Shown here one piece after another: positions 29,414-40,800 of a stretch of DNA of 64,000 bases (positions are counted from its first letter, which is position 1; every line of letters starts with the position of its first letter). Under the pieces are notes generated by a model. It ran no database searches. It saw only the letters and a list, made by a program, of their open reading frames with translations, and had not been told where the DNA came from. The DNA is taken from assembly GCA_963786395.1 (NCBI GenBank), contig CAWAZD010000001.1, forward strand, positions 434,001 to 498,000, read 5' to 3'. The DNA comes from Fen-1301 sp963786395. Its GTDB lineage: Bacteria; Bacteroidota; Ignavibacteria; Ignavibacteriales; Ignavibacteriaceae. Made by a program: the position numbers and the translations under genes.

Positions 29414-31508
29414 CTATACTTTAAATAACGAAGTATATCGCTTTCTTTTTGCAATAGACGAAACAGCCATTCCCAATGCCTGTTTCGATCCTATAATTAT
29501 CATCATCTTTGCAGCACGTGTTACCGCTGTATATAATAAATTCCGCTGAAGCATAATATAATGGGCTGTGGTTACAGGCATTACAACAACCGGATATTCA
29601 GAGCCCTGCGATTTATGAACAGTAATTGCATAAGCTAAAGTAATATCATCAAGATCAGTAAATTCATACTGCACTATTTTCCCGTTAAACACTATATCCA
29701 TTTTCTGATTATCATTATCTATATATCTTATCTGCCCGATATCGCCGTTGAAAATATCCTTATCATAATTATTTCTTAACTGCATTACCTTGTCGCCGGT
29801 TTTGTAGCTTCTGTTTCCACGCCTCATTTTAACATCGTTTTTGTTTAACGCATTCTGCAGAAGAAAATTCAGGTTGTCCGCACCGCAGTCGCCTCTGTAC
29901 ATTGGTGTAAGTACCTGGATATCCGTCATCGGGTTAAATCCATATTTGCCGGGCAGCCTTTTTGCACAAAGGTCTGTTATTAATTCAGGGATCTTTGAAT
30001 GGTCAGCTTCCTGTATAAAAAAGAAATCAGTATCATCGGTGTTTTTAACATCAGGGAATTCACCCCTGTTTATTTTATGGGCATTAACAACAATCTTACT
30101 TTTTTCTGCCTGCCTGAATATCTTTGTTAATGTGGTTGTGGATATTTTATGTGAATTAATCAGGTCGTTCAAAATATTACCGGGACCTACAGATGGAAGC
30201 TGGTCGGAATCACCGACCAACATAAGAGTTGTTTTAATATCTACAGCATTTATAAGACTGTTCATCAGAAGTGTATCAATCATGGATACTTCATCTATAA
30301 CAATCAGGTCAGCTTCAACCGGATTCTCTTTATTCCGTTGAAAGATTTCCTCTGTCGGGCTGTATTCCAGCAGACGATGGATTGTTCTTGCTTCAGATCC
30401 AATCACCTCGCTTATTCTTTTAGCGGCGCGACCCGTAGGAGCTGCAAACATAATTTTCTTTCCCAACTGCTTATACGCATCAACAATTCCCTTTAATGTT
30501 GTTGTCTTTCCTGTTCCCGGTCCGCCTGTAAGAATAAGGACTTTGCTTTTAAGTGAATTAATAATTGCACTCAACTGTTCTTCTGAATAAAATCCCGTCT
30601 TTACTTTTATTGATTTTATTTCCTTTTCTGATATGTCGGGAGCAGAGGCGCACATTGCTGATATTTTATTTTCGATATTCCTTTCTGAATAGTAATAATG
30701 CGAGAGATAAATTCTATCCTCCGCTTTTTTAATCTGACCTTTTTCTTCCAGCTCAAGTAATAAATGAGGGTGATTCCATAAGGTCAACGTTTAATATATT
30801 GGTGCATCTTTCAAAAAGTTCTTGTGCAGGCAGGTAAACATGTCCTTCATTTGTGGCTTCATTAAGGACATAAATAATTCCGGCTTTTAAGCGTTTAGGA
30901 TTGTCTTCATTAAAACCAGCCTTTTGTGCAATAGTGTCTGCAGTTTTGAAACCAATACCACGGATGTCGTAGGTAAGCTGGTAAGGATTGTCCTGAACAA
31001 TCTTAATTGCATCTTTTCCATAAGTCTTATAAATGTTGATTGAGAAGGCGGGTGTTAAATCAAGCGACTGAAAGAAAATCATTGTATCCTTTACTGACTG
31101 TTGATCCTTCCAGCTTTTTTTGATTAGCTTTAGTTTTATCTTTCCGATTCCATCGATTTGAAGCAGCTTGTCGGGCTCCTGATCCATTATCTCAAGAGTT
31201 TTATCGCCAAACTTGCTTACAATCTTTTCAGCAGTAGAAGGACCAATACCTTTTACCAGTCCCGAACCCAGATATTTAATAATATCTCCCGTTGCGGTAG
31301 GATGGACAATTGTAAAGGATTCAATTTTGAATTGTTTGCCGTATTTGGGATGGGTTATAAAGTCCCCTGTAAGTTTTAACCTTTCACCAGGTTTAATACC
31401 CGGAAAAGAACCAAATGCTTTTATCCCGCCCGAAAGAGACACCACGCAATAGCCATTAGCATCATTAACGTAGATATAATTTTCTAATATTGCTTCTAAA
31501 GTAATCAA
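29414..31508 (-). CDS. recD2: RecD2-type superfamily I helicase, one frameshift
   Basis: 5'-3' DNA helicase of the RecD2 (YrrC) family, which lacks RecBC partners. The N-terminal part (from ATG 31508) has an OB-like segment (AFGSFPGIKPGERLKLTGDF) and two HhH-like repeats (GLVKGIGPSTAEKIVSKFG, LLQIDGIGKIKLKLIKKSW). The helicase core has Walker A LTGGPGTGKTTTLKG, APTGRAAKR, Walker B VIDEVSMID, VGDSDQLPSVGPG, and motif VI VHKSQGSEYPVV with TAVTRAA. One indel near 30781 joins PSFIT to LWNHPHLLLELEEKG. The total is about 700 residues, normal for RecD2. It lies upstream of the protease gene on the same strand with 75 bases between; cotranscription is possible but the functions are unrelated. Confidence 0.9.
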
Positions 31509-31954
31509 ACTGTATTCATTTTTATACTTTAAATATACAACAATGATTACTTTTCTTTTAATCTACTTTTCTTGGACTGACTCGTCAAGGAAACGAAGCA
31601 AAATTTCTATTATAGCCCAGGCATTTATGCCTGGGGCTAATTAATATAAAATAAATTAGAGGGGATTCATCCCCTTACCATGTAATGCCATGAATGGCAT
31701 AATTAATTATATCTTTACTCAGTTCCCCAGTCCTAAAGGACTGGGCTAATAATCTCCTCTTGTTTTGTCTTTCTTCATTTGCCTTTTCAGTATTCCCGGC
31801 ATCAAATTATTGGCGTTTAGAAAATTCAGCATAGGATAAATTTTGATAAGTGTGTGGAGTAGATGAGGAAATTTGTTTGAGCCCCGACTCTTGTAATCAA
31901 TAATAGTAAGCCTACTATTTGATGTAACATTCTTTTCAATAAGAGAAAAGATTG
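31509..31954. repeat. Repeat-rich spacer: R1-type pair (31612-31752) and R6 left arm (31797-31890)
   Basis: AGCCCAGGCATTTATGCCTG near 31614 and CCCCAGTCCTAAAGGACTGG near 31725 are the two hairpin ends of an R1 element with a different interior. From 31797, CCGGCATCAAATTATTGGCG followed by AGAAAATTCAGC matches the left arm of R6 foldbacks at 37659 and 50780, but no right arm follows, so this copy is truncated. No gene is supported in the 446 bases. Confidence 0.7.
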
Positions 31955-34381
31955 TTACATCCCCGCTGGTATTTCTACATTCTCCACCGGCTTGCCGGAT
32001 CTCTTAAAGTTGTTAAAATTATAACTCGCCATTAACATTATTACCGGGACTTCCTGCTTAACCTGAATGTGTCCGTTAAAATTTGAACCTGTTGTAGTTA
32101 AATCCAGGTATGATGTGGTCAGAACATTTCGGGCGAGCAGAGTCAGAGACAACTTCTTTTCCAACAGATCCTGTTTTATTGATGCTGTAAGAATAAAGAA
32201 TGGACTGATGTCATTATTTGCGGCATCCTTCTGCCTGCCGAAGTAATTTCCGTTGACCTGCATTTTTGTAGATGGTGAAAAAGTTATAGTGGCATTTAGT
32301 CTCGCAGATATATATGATATTTGTGAGTTTATATTTACATTATTAATAAACCCTCTGTTCTTTGCTCCTTCCATTGTAAATGCCGGATCTAACTTTATCC
32401 ATTGGGCAGGGGAAAAACTTGATGAAAGTTCAACTCCATAGGTATTCACTAAATCAAAGTTCTCAAATGTTACAATAAAACTACCGTCGTCATTTGCCTT
32501 AAACGATTGGTTGACATTATTATGCGAGTTCCTGAAATAAGTCTGTGCTGAAAAGAATACCGACCCGAATACTTTCTGGTAATTCAATTCAAATGAATTA
32601 ATATATTCAGGAAGTAGATGAGGATTTCCCATTGTGGTCAGGTATTTATCAGAATAAAAGGGGAACGGGTTCAAAATATATTCATTGGGACGGTTAACTC
32701 TTCTGCTGTAGCTAAACTGCAGCTGGTGGTCATCAATCTTTTTCGAGATACTGAACGAGGGGAAGTAATCCATCTTTGTATAAGTAAAATTTCCACCGGT
32801 GGTTTTTTGCTGAAGCAATCTGTCCATATATTCACCGCGCAGTCCAAGCTGGAAATCAAAATCATCAATTGCATTTGAATAAGAAATAAAGCCGGCGTGT
32901 ACGTTATTCCTGAAATAAAAATTATTAGTAAGTCCGGGGTCTACTGCAAAATTTCCGGTTTGTATGCTCAGAATTTTATTCAATATATCAATGTTTCTGA
33001 AGAAAAAATTCGACTGTATACCCATTTCAAATGTGCTGTTCGGGTTTATTTTATGGCTATAGTTTATTTTGGTGCGTCCTTCGTCTCTTTTTGTATCATT
33101 AGTGAAAAGAGTAACAGTTGGATTAGCATCCCTGATTTTATAAGTAGCGTCAGTTGTATATAAAAACGAATTTTGTGTCTGGGGAAGCGATACGCGTGAA
33201 TAACTGATTTCAAATGTAAGATCATTTACATCCGGAATAAATTTGTGAGTATAATCGAAGGTGGAATTGAAAAAATTTACAGGCATATCCATACTATTAA
33301 CATTATTAATATAAAGGTTGCCTGATAGATCACTGGCATGAACTTTTGAATCCAGCGATCTCAATACTTTTACATTGCCGCCGCTAAGAGTTAACGACAC
33401 TGAATTTTGATCATTTAATGCATAATCAATTCCTGTATGTCCCGAGTATTGTTTTCTTTTGTCCCTGATATTCAGTTCTTGTAAATTATCAGAGGTGCCT
33501 GCATTGGAATAAACCAATCTGTCAACATCCTGCGTATTAAAATTAGAATTCTCTTTGTAATCCATTCCGCCTGTAATATTAAAACCATCATAGTTATAAT
33601 TAAGCGAAAGGTCGGTATTATATTTATCCCGCGTGCCACTGTTAAGATTCGCGATTCCGCTCAGAGTATAATCGGTTTGTTTTTTAAGGATTACATTGAT
33701 AATTCCTGCCGAACCTTCAGCATCATATTTAGAAGAGGGGTTTGTTATCAATTCAATATTATCAACCATATTTGCGGAGATCTGCTTTAATGCATCCGCT
33801 CCCTGAAGAATGCTTGGCTTACCATTTATAAGGATTGTAAAATTGGAACTCCCTCTAAGGTAAACTGTGCCGTCCTGGTCGACTCTTATCGATGGCTGAT
33901 TCTGAAGAACATCAAGTGCGGTTCCACCGGCTGATGTTAAATCCTGACTAACATTAATAACTTTTTTATCAAGGAGTAATTGTTCTGCTGGTTTTTCGCC
34001 TGTAACCTGGACGCCTTTAATCTCAAGAGCTGTTTTAGCAAGCATAATAGTACCCGCATCAAAAATAGCCTGGTTCTTAAGAATCTTAATTCCAGATACA
34101 AATTTATTTGTGTAACCGAGAAGATTAACTTTCAGGAGGTAGGATCCTTCAGTAACATTATGCAAAATAAATTCTCCCGTAGTTCCTGATGCAGTGCCGG
34201 TTGCGAAAGAAGTATCCTTAATATGGTAAAGGATAATATTTGCAAAGGGGAGAGGTGTATTAGCGGAGGAATCTATAATTGCTCCTTTGATCATGCCATT
34301 GTCAAATAAATTACCGCCAAATGCCGGACTGAAAAGACCCATAAAGAATAAAGCTGTAAAAAGTAAAAAACCTGATTTCAT
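31955..34381 (-). CDS. TonB-receptor-like outer-membrane beta-barrel protein
   Basis: An intact 808-residue outer-membrane protein. A signal peptide occupies residues 1-22 (GFLLFTALFFMGLFSPAFGG). A carboxypeptidase-regulatory-like domain follows (IKGAIIDSSANTPLPFANII, EGSYLLKVNLLGYTNKF), then a plug domain (LTSAGGTALDVLQNQPSIRV, YLRGSSNFTILINGKPS, NPSSKYDAEGSAGIINVILK) and a barrel of the Outer_membrane_beta-barrel_3 kind ending in MASYNFNNF near the C-terminus. There is no clear N-terminal TonB box. The family imports or binds unknown ligands, and no SusD partner is adjacent, so uptake of a small ligand or a structural role are both possible. A TATTTTTG box lies 32 bases upstream. Confidence 0.88.
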   Translation of the reverse strand: MKSGFLLFTALFFMGLFSPAFGGNLFDNGMIKGAIIDSSANTPLPFANIILYHIKDTSFATGTASGTTGEFILHNVTEGSYLLKVNLLGYTNKFVSGIKILKNQAIFDAGTIMLAKTALEIKGVQVTGEKPAEQLLLDKKVINVSQDLTSAGGTALDVLQNQPSIRVDQDGTVYLRGSSNFTILINGKPSILQGADALKQISANMVDNIELITNPSSKYDAEGSAGIINVILKKQTDYTLSGIANLNSGTRDKYNTDLSLNYNYDGFNITGGMDYKENSNFNTQDVDRLVYSNAGTSDNLQELNIRDKRKQYSGHTGIDYALNDQNSVSLTLSGGNVKVLRSLDSKVHASDLSGNLYINNVNSMDMPVNFFNSTFDYTHKFIPDVNDLTFEISYSRVSLPQTQNSFLYTTDATYKIRDANPTVTLFTNDTKRDEGRTKINYSHKINPNSTFEMGIQSNFFFRNIDILNKILSIQTGNFAVDPGLTNNFYFRNNVHAGFISYSNAIDDFDFQLGLRGEYMDRLLQQKTTGGNFTYTKMDYFPSFSISKKIDDHQLQFSYSRRVNRPNEYILNPFPFYSDKYLTTMGNPHLLPEYINSFELNYQKVFGSVFFSAQTYFRNSHNNVNQSFKANDDGSFIVTFENFDLVNTYGVELSSSFSPAQWIKLDPAFTMEGAKNRGFINNVNINSQISYISARLNATITFSPSTKMQVNGNYFGRQKDAANNDISPFFILTASIKQDLLEKKLSLTLLARNVLTTSYLDLTTTGSNFNGHIQVKQEVPVIMLMASYNFNNFKRSGKPVENVEIPAGM

Positions 34382-34412
34382 TAATTCCTCAAGAAATAAA
34401 AATGTATTTGAA

Positions 34413-34420
34413 CAAAAATA
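34413..34420 (-). promoter_or_regulatory. Candidate minus-7 box TATTTTTG for the barrel gene
   Basis: On the minus strand TATTTTTG lies 32 bases before the ATG at 34381; about 20 bases further upstream is TTTTTTCGG as a possible weak minus-33. The match is to the Bacteroidota consensus TAnnTTTG. Confidence 0.4.
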
Positions 34421-34493
34421 TCATTACTCATTCACCGAAAAAACCTAATTGTTTTAACCGGCAATAAAACATTATAAGCGGATGGAAGAGGGA

Positions 34494-34538
34494 AGTAAAA
34501 AGTAAAAAGTTAAAAGTTGAAAGTAAAAAGTTAAAAGA
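34494..34538. repeat. AAAAGTT/AAAAGTA heptamer cluster in a 354-base spacer
   Basis: GTAAAAAGTAAAAAGTTAAA, then AGTTGAAAGTAAAAAGTTAA: degenerate copies of the heptamer seen perfectly at 19557-19600. The surrounding spacer (34382-34735) holds the barrel-gene promoter and otherwise nothing that I can support. Confidence 0.7.
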
Positions 34539-34735
34539 GAATATGGCTCTTACATACAGGTACAATTACCAGTATATATTCCCCCATTCCAACCTTCAAA
34601 CAATTTTCCTCATAAAACCGTAAATAAACGGTCTTTTTTTTGAAGTAAAATAGTTTAAATTTTTAGTAATTGTACTGATGCATTGTATAATAAATCTTTT
34701 TAATTTTGACGTAGAAATATTTTATAGGAGTCAGG

Positions 34736-35817
34736 ATGATAAGGTTTATGCTTCTACTAATGTCTTTCAAAGGTTTTTTCCTTCACTACCTCCCCAGGTT
34801 TTTGTTTCTTATTTTACTCCCCGTTTTAATTCTAAATTCATGTAAGAAAAATCCGGTTACTCCCGATAATAATATCGCACCAGGCAGAAGAGATTACACC
34901 TGGACATGTTGATACTATTAAAATTGGACCTATGACAAATTTAGCGAGGATTGGTGGTGCAAATGCAAATGACCTTTGGGTAACTGGACATGGAGGATTT
35001 GCTGAGGAATGCTTGTGGCATTATGACGGTAAAAAATGGACAAGCCCGAATATTTATGTATCTCCAAGTTTTTACGGAATTTTTGGTCTAAAAGGAAATG
35101 AAGTATGGGCTGGAGATGTATCAAATAAGATCTATAAATATGATGGAAGTTGGCCTTCTTTTAAAAAATTACCATTAAATGGTTACAAATATATGGTTAC
35201 CTCTGGAATATGGGGGGATACTCCTTCCAATATTTATACAGCAGGGGCTTTGGAGAGCGGGGATAGCACAAATAATTTCACCGGAGTAATTGCACATTAT
35301 GATGGTAAAGACTGGACATTATTAAATACGCCCTATATAAAGATCGGTTTTGACGATATAAAAGTTCAAAAATCTACAGGAGTATTTATCATTCAGGGAC
35401 TAAGCAACGAGGGGAATGGTCTATATCTGGAAAAAATATTAGCATATGATAATAAGAAGCTTTAAAGAATTGTTTTCATCAACTCACCTGTCTCAATTGG
35501 GATATATTAATGGAGAAGTATACATAATAGTAAATAAAAAAATTTATAAATATCTGAATAACACTTTAACGCTTTGGAAAGATTTTTCTTACACATTATT
35601 TTATGCCGGATTCAAAGCAAGAAGTGAAAAGGATATTATAGGGTTCGGAATAGGGAAATTGATTCATTATAATGGTGAAAATTGGGTAACATTATTAGAA
35701 ACGGAAAACCTTAGTTTCAGTGATTCTATTATTTTCGAAAATGATTATTTTGTAATTGCACGTAATATGAACACTAACGAATATTATATTATAAGAGGAA
35801 CCTTGAGTAATAAATAA
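34736..35817 (+). CDS. Lipoprotein with beta-propeller-like repeats, two frameshifts
   Basis: About 358 residues. From ATG 34736 (AGGAGTCAGG upstream) a lipoprotein signal reads LFLILLPVLILNSCKKNP with the lipidation Cys in LNSC. The body continues in another frame after one base near 34905 (DTIKIGPMTNLARIGGANAN) and again after one near 35460. Repeated HYDGKKWT / KYDGSWPSF / HYDGKDWTLL / HYNGENWVTLL units, each preceded by W(V)AG or similar, look like blades of a propeller. Such proteins are common surface lipoproteins in this lineage with unknown ligands. The cluster with the barrel receptor is divergent. Confidence 0.72.
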
Positions 35818-35818
35818 A

Positions 35819-35846
35819 AAGGAATGGTGCGGTAACACCATTCCTT
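35819..35846. terminator. Hairpin after the lipoprotein gene
   Basis: AAGGAATGGTG-CGGTAA-CACCATTCCTT is a perfect 11-bp stem 2 bases after the stop. There is no T-run on the plus strand, but the minus strand has one, so the polarity of termination is unclear. Confidence 0.5.
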
Positions 35847-35953
35847 AGAATGCAAATAAATTATAGGCTGCTCACCTATTTAAGCCCAATTGCTGTGCTT
35901 TTTATTTGCACACTAATAATAATTATTTTTTAACTAATTATAAAGGTGTCTTA

Positions 35954-37517
35954 ATGAAAAAATTGTTCAGGTCATTTTCACTATGTTTTCTTCTGGTGGT
36001 TTTGTTTACTACCATGACATTTCCTGCTGGTCAAATAAGTTTTATAAGTCCCACTCAGGGACAGATAATAACATTAATTGGAGACCGGAGTACTGTTCCT
36101 GTCAATATTCTATATGGATTTAGATTGGATCCAAATTATAGCATTCCATCCTACCAAAAATTGTTTGCACCACCAGTTGGAGACTTCGAAACCTCTCAGG
36201 AAACTAGTCTTCCTCAATGGGAATATCTTCCTGCAGGGACGTATTCATGGAGAATTGAATTGTGGCAATATAATGGAATCGGTCAGCCTGTTAAAACAGC
36301 AGAACAAACAATTACTTTTTCGGTGAAATTTAAAACTTACTGTAAAGAATTCATTTAATGGAGGTAATATTATCGTAGATAACAACCAATTGTCTTCTCC
36401 TGTTACTGTTCAGAAATTTATTAGTGAAAATATTTCCGCTACAGCTGTTGAACCACAAACTAACAGCGGTTATTCTTGGATATGGAATACTTCATCATAT
36501 GTCTCAAGTAATTGGAGCAATTGAAAATATGTATCGGATCTTCAAGTTGCCAATAAATGGTTCTATAATAAAGCTATAAATTATAGCGTACAATATGATG
36601 ATAATGGTGCTGAAATAATTGCAAATCTGAAAAAACAATTATCTATAAATTTTCAAAACAATTTTGTCAGTATTGGTCATACAGGTACAATTATAGTCAA
36701 TGGTACACAGTATAATTCACCAGCTAATGGGTTTACCGTTGTTGAACAAAATCCTATTACTGCGACTGCCCAGGATCAAACTTTTAATGAAATTGATTAT
36801 GGTTTCATTGGATGGTATAATGGTACAACTCTTATTTCTACTGAAAGGACACATATATTTTATCCGGGTGATAATGCTACAATTTCAGCTAAATTTAAGG
36901 GAACACCTAGTACTGTAAATATGTTGGTTCAATCTAATCCCGGAGTTCCAAATGCAAAGCCAAAATTAACCTGGACTGATAATGCAAATTCTAATGTGTA
37001 TTATAAAATTTACAGACAATTCAAGACTGGAAATACCTGGGGTGATTGGATTTATGCAAGAGATGTTCAAAAAGGTGTTGGATCTTATACGGAGCAAAGT
37101 TATCTTCAGATTCAAGGGACGGATTATAATCTTGGATTAAAAGTGGATGCTTATTATTCAACAGAGGGTACTTCCCATCAGGGTGGTTGGGCTCAATTTG
37201 CTGCTGCTGAGACTTTTAAAAGCAATTTCGGTAAGAATAATACTGCAGATATTACAGAATATAAGCTATATGATAATTTCCCTAATCCATTTAATCCCTC
37301 AACAGAAATATCCTATCAAATTCCATCGGATGGAAATGTAAAATTAAAAGTATATAATATGATGGGACAGGAAGTAATGACACTTGTTAATGGATTCAAA
37401 GAGAAAGGTATCCATAGCGCTACTTTTAATGCCGGAAACCTGGCAAGCGGTTTATACATCTACAAACTTGATGCAGACAATTTTACTCAGGTTAAAAAAA
37501 TGCTATTAACCAAGTAA
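35954..37517 (+). CDS. Secreted protein with T9SS sorting tail; one frameshift and one in-frame UGA
   Basis: About 520 residues. The signal peptide reads KKLFRSFSLCFLLVVLFTTM and the mature start is FPAGQISFISPTQGQIITLI. A beta-rich region follows (EYLPAGTYSWRIELWQYNG). One indel near 36330 shifts the frame (FSVKFKLTVKNSFNGGNII). At 36522-36524 an in-frame TGA occurs within SNWSN*KYVSDLQ, where Trp would fit the composition. The later part has a fibronectin-like stretch (PKLTWTDNANSNVYYKIY) and the sorting domain NFPNPFNPSTEISYQIP, MMGQEVMTLV, then ASGLYIYKLD. It is probably a cell-surface or released protein. The TGA may be a TGG misread, a real stop, or part of decay. Confidence 0.72.
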
Positions 37518-37561
37518 ACAATTAACATAACGGGATAAGAAGCTATACTTCTTAGGTTACG

Positions 37562-37589
37562 GGCGGGGCTTTGCAGTCCCGCTTTTTTT
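37562..37589 (+). terminator. Rho-independent terminator after the T9SS protein gene
   Basis: GCGGGGCT...AGTCCCGC stem (one mismatch) around TTTGC, followed by TTTTTTT. Confidence 0.75.
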
Positions 37590-37658
37590 GTTCCCTTCTA
37601 ATATGAAAAATAAAAGGTGGTATGAAGTTGTAAAGATGAACTTTCTACTCCTTATTTA

Positions 37659-37830
37659 CCGGCATCAAATTATTTACATTAAAAAAATTAAGTGGAGAGG
37701 TGCGGCAGTGAGGAGAACTGTTCGAGCGAAGCGAGGTTTCCCCGGGCAGCGGCGCGCAACTTAATTTTTTGTAAATTATTTGCAGCCGATGTTTTCTTTT
37801 GTTACTTTTCTTTGCGTTAAAGAAAAGTAA
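37659..37830. repeat. R6 foldback element, copy 2, with 12-bp hairpin at its right end
   Basis: Left arm CCGGCATCAAATTATTTACA...AAATTAAGT (37659-37693) is inverted in the right arm ACTTAATTTTTTGTAAATTA then TTTGCAGCCGAT (37759-37790). A perfect hairpin TTACTTTTCTTT-GCGTT-AAAGAAAAGTAA follows at 37802-37830. The same layout is at 50780-50999. The interior contains a GAGCGAAGCGAGG segment. It fills most of the 347-base spacer. Confidence 0.75.
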
Positions 37831-37864
37831 GTAAATAGCTATTCATTTCAATATATAAACATTT

Positions 37865-40800
37865 ATGAAAAAATATATTTTACCCCTTATAATAACAGTA
37901 TTATTTGCGTGCGCAGTTCAAGTGTGTGCGCAGAAAACAGATTCCTTAAAAAATGTTTCTCTCTCCGGTTTAAAGTTTCGGAGTATCGGTCCTGCTGTTA
38001 CCGGTGGACGTGTAGTAGGTATTGCAGTAAACCCGCAAAACCATAGTGAGTATTATATCGCTTCAGGAAGCGGTTCACTCTGGAAAACAGAAAATAATGG
38101 TACTACTTTCTCACCAACATTCGACGGTAACACTTCATATGCTATCGGCGCTGTTACTATCGACCCGACCAATCCAAATATCGTTTGGGCAGGTACCGGC
38201 GAGAATAGTAATCATAACAATGCCACCTACGGCGACGGCGTTTATAAAAGTGAGGACGGTGGCAAATCATGGAAAAATATGGGACTCAAAACTTCTGAAC
38301 ACATCGGTGGAATTGTTGTCGACCCCAAAGATCCAAACAACGTTTACGTCGCTGCTATGGGTCCTCTCAGAAAAGAAGGAGGCGACAGGGGAGTATTTAA
38401 AACTACCGATGGTGGCAAAACCTGGAACAATGTCCTAACCATAAGTAAATATACTGGATGCTATGAAGTCCACATGGATCCCCGTTATCCCAACATTCTT
38501 TATGCGGTTGCCCAGCAGCGTATGCGCAAACTTTATACCGGTGTAAGCGGTGGACCGGAAAGCGGAATCTACCGCAGCACTGACAATGGCGCTACGTGGG
38601 ATAAAATGGCAAGCGGACTACCCTCGGGTGATGTTGGTAAAATTGGATTGGCGATTTCTCCTGTTAATCCGGATATTTTGTACGCTATAATTGAAGCAAA
38701 AAATGGTCAGGGATTCTATAAAAGCAGCGACCGCGGTGTCAGCTGGTCAAAACAAAGCAGCTATGTCTCCGCTTATATCTTCTATTTCCAGAAATTAATC
38801 TGCGATACTAAAGATGCCGACCGCATTTATAGTATGGACCTTTTTATAAAGGTAAGTAATGACGGTGGAAAAACATGGGCTAACCTCGGCGAAAAATACA
38901 AACACGTTGATAACCATGCACTATGGGTAGATCCATCGAATAACCTTCATCTCATTTCCGGCTGCGACGGCGGAGTTTATGAAACTTACGACCAGGGGAA
39001 AAACTGGGCTTTCAAAAACAATATCCCCGTTGCCGAAGTTTATAAAGTTACCACTGATAACGCTGCTCCGTTTTACAATGTTTATATCGGTACGCAGGAT
39101 AATAATTCACTATGTGGACCATCCCGCACAGCAAGCACTGCAGGTATTACAAATCAGGATTGGGTTTTCACTCTCTCCGGCGATGGTTTCCAATCGCAGG
39201 CAGATTGGAAAGATGCCAATACTATTTACGCAGAATCTCAAAATGGCGGTCTTGTACGTTATGATAAAAGAACCGGAGAAAAGTTATATATTAAACCGGC
39301 TGACTTCAACGATTCAGCTTACCGTTTCGATTGGGATGCAGCGCTGCTCATTTCTAAACACGATAACCATCGCCTCTACTTTGGAGCCAATAAACTTCTT
39401 CGATCTGATGACCAGGGAAATTCATGGTCTACAATTAGTTCCGACCTTACCCGCGGCGTTCCTCAGAACTTTCAGAAACTCATGGGAAGAAGCTGGAGCA
39501 TTGATGAACTTGCAAATAAAAGCAGCATGGCTCAGATTGCCGCTATAGCTGAATCCCCGGTTGATGAAAATATTCTTTATGTCGGTTCCGGAGATGGTCT
39601 GATCAGCTACACATTAGACGGAGGTAAAAATTGGAATCAATCATCTGTTTCAGGACTTCCGGAATATTCACGTATAAATAAGATTGCCGCATCATCATTT
39701 GACAGGATGGTGGCTTATGCTGCCTGCCATAATTTTATAGACGGCGACTATAAACCATATTTGCTTAAAACAACAAACGGTGGAAAGTCCTGGTCATTAA
39801 TTAATGGTAACCTCCCCGATAACTTCAGTACATTTTGTGTAGCAGAAGATCACGTAAATGCTAATCTTCTATTTGTAGGTACACAAAGCGGCGTTTATTT
39901 TTCAAACGACGGTGGTAATGAATGGATCCCATTAAAAAATGGTATTCCCGATGTTGCTGTTTTTGATCTTACAACTCACCGTGATGAAAATGATCTAGTA
40001 GTCGGAACTTACGGAAGGGGAGTTTATATCCTCGACGATTATTCTCCGCTTCGGTTACTCTCAAAAGAAACTATTAAGAAGAATGCAGTTATTTTTCCTG
40101 TAAAAGATGCTCGCATGTTCATACCGACATCCCCATTTGGGTTTAACGGTATCGGTTTCATGGGCGCTTCTTTCTTTAATGTACCCAACCCTGAGGTTGG
40201 AGCTGTATTTACTTATTACATTAAAGATTCATTCAAAACCCTGAAAGAAAAAAGGCGTGATCAGGAAAAAGAATTACAGAAAAAAGGTGAGGATATTAAA
40301 TATCCTTCATATACCGAGCTCAAAAATGAAAAAGACCAGCCCGGAGCATTTCTTCTTTTCACTGTTGCTGATGAAAAAGGCAATGTAATAAGGAGAATTA
40401 AAACCAATATAACCAAAGGTGTTAATCGTATCGTTTGGGATTTCCGGTATGATGTTGTTACCCCTATTTCAATGGATCCATTTGATGATTCTGTTCCATG
40501 GAATGAACCCGACAGAGGCAACATGGTAGTTCCAGGTAAATACACAGTTTCTCTTTCTGAATTTGCAGACAGTGTTTTTACAGAACTCGTTCCGCCCCAA
40601 CAGTTTAAATGCAAACCGCTTTTTGACTTCCAGTTTAGTGAATTGGATAAAATAGCATTGAACGACTTCAATAGTAAAGTTTCTGATCTGAATAAAGATA
40701 TCTCTGCAGCGGATGCATGGCGTAAAGATCTTGTAGCAAAATTATCCTATATAAAGAAAGCAGTTTTTGTAACAACAAGACTTCCTGCAGGAACATATAA

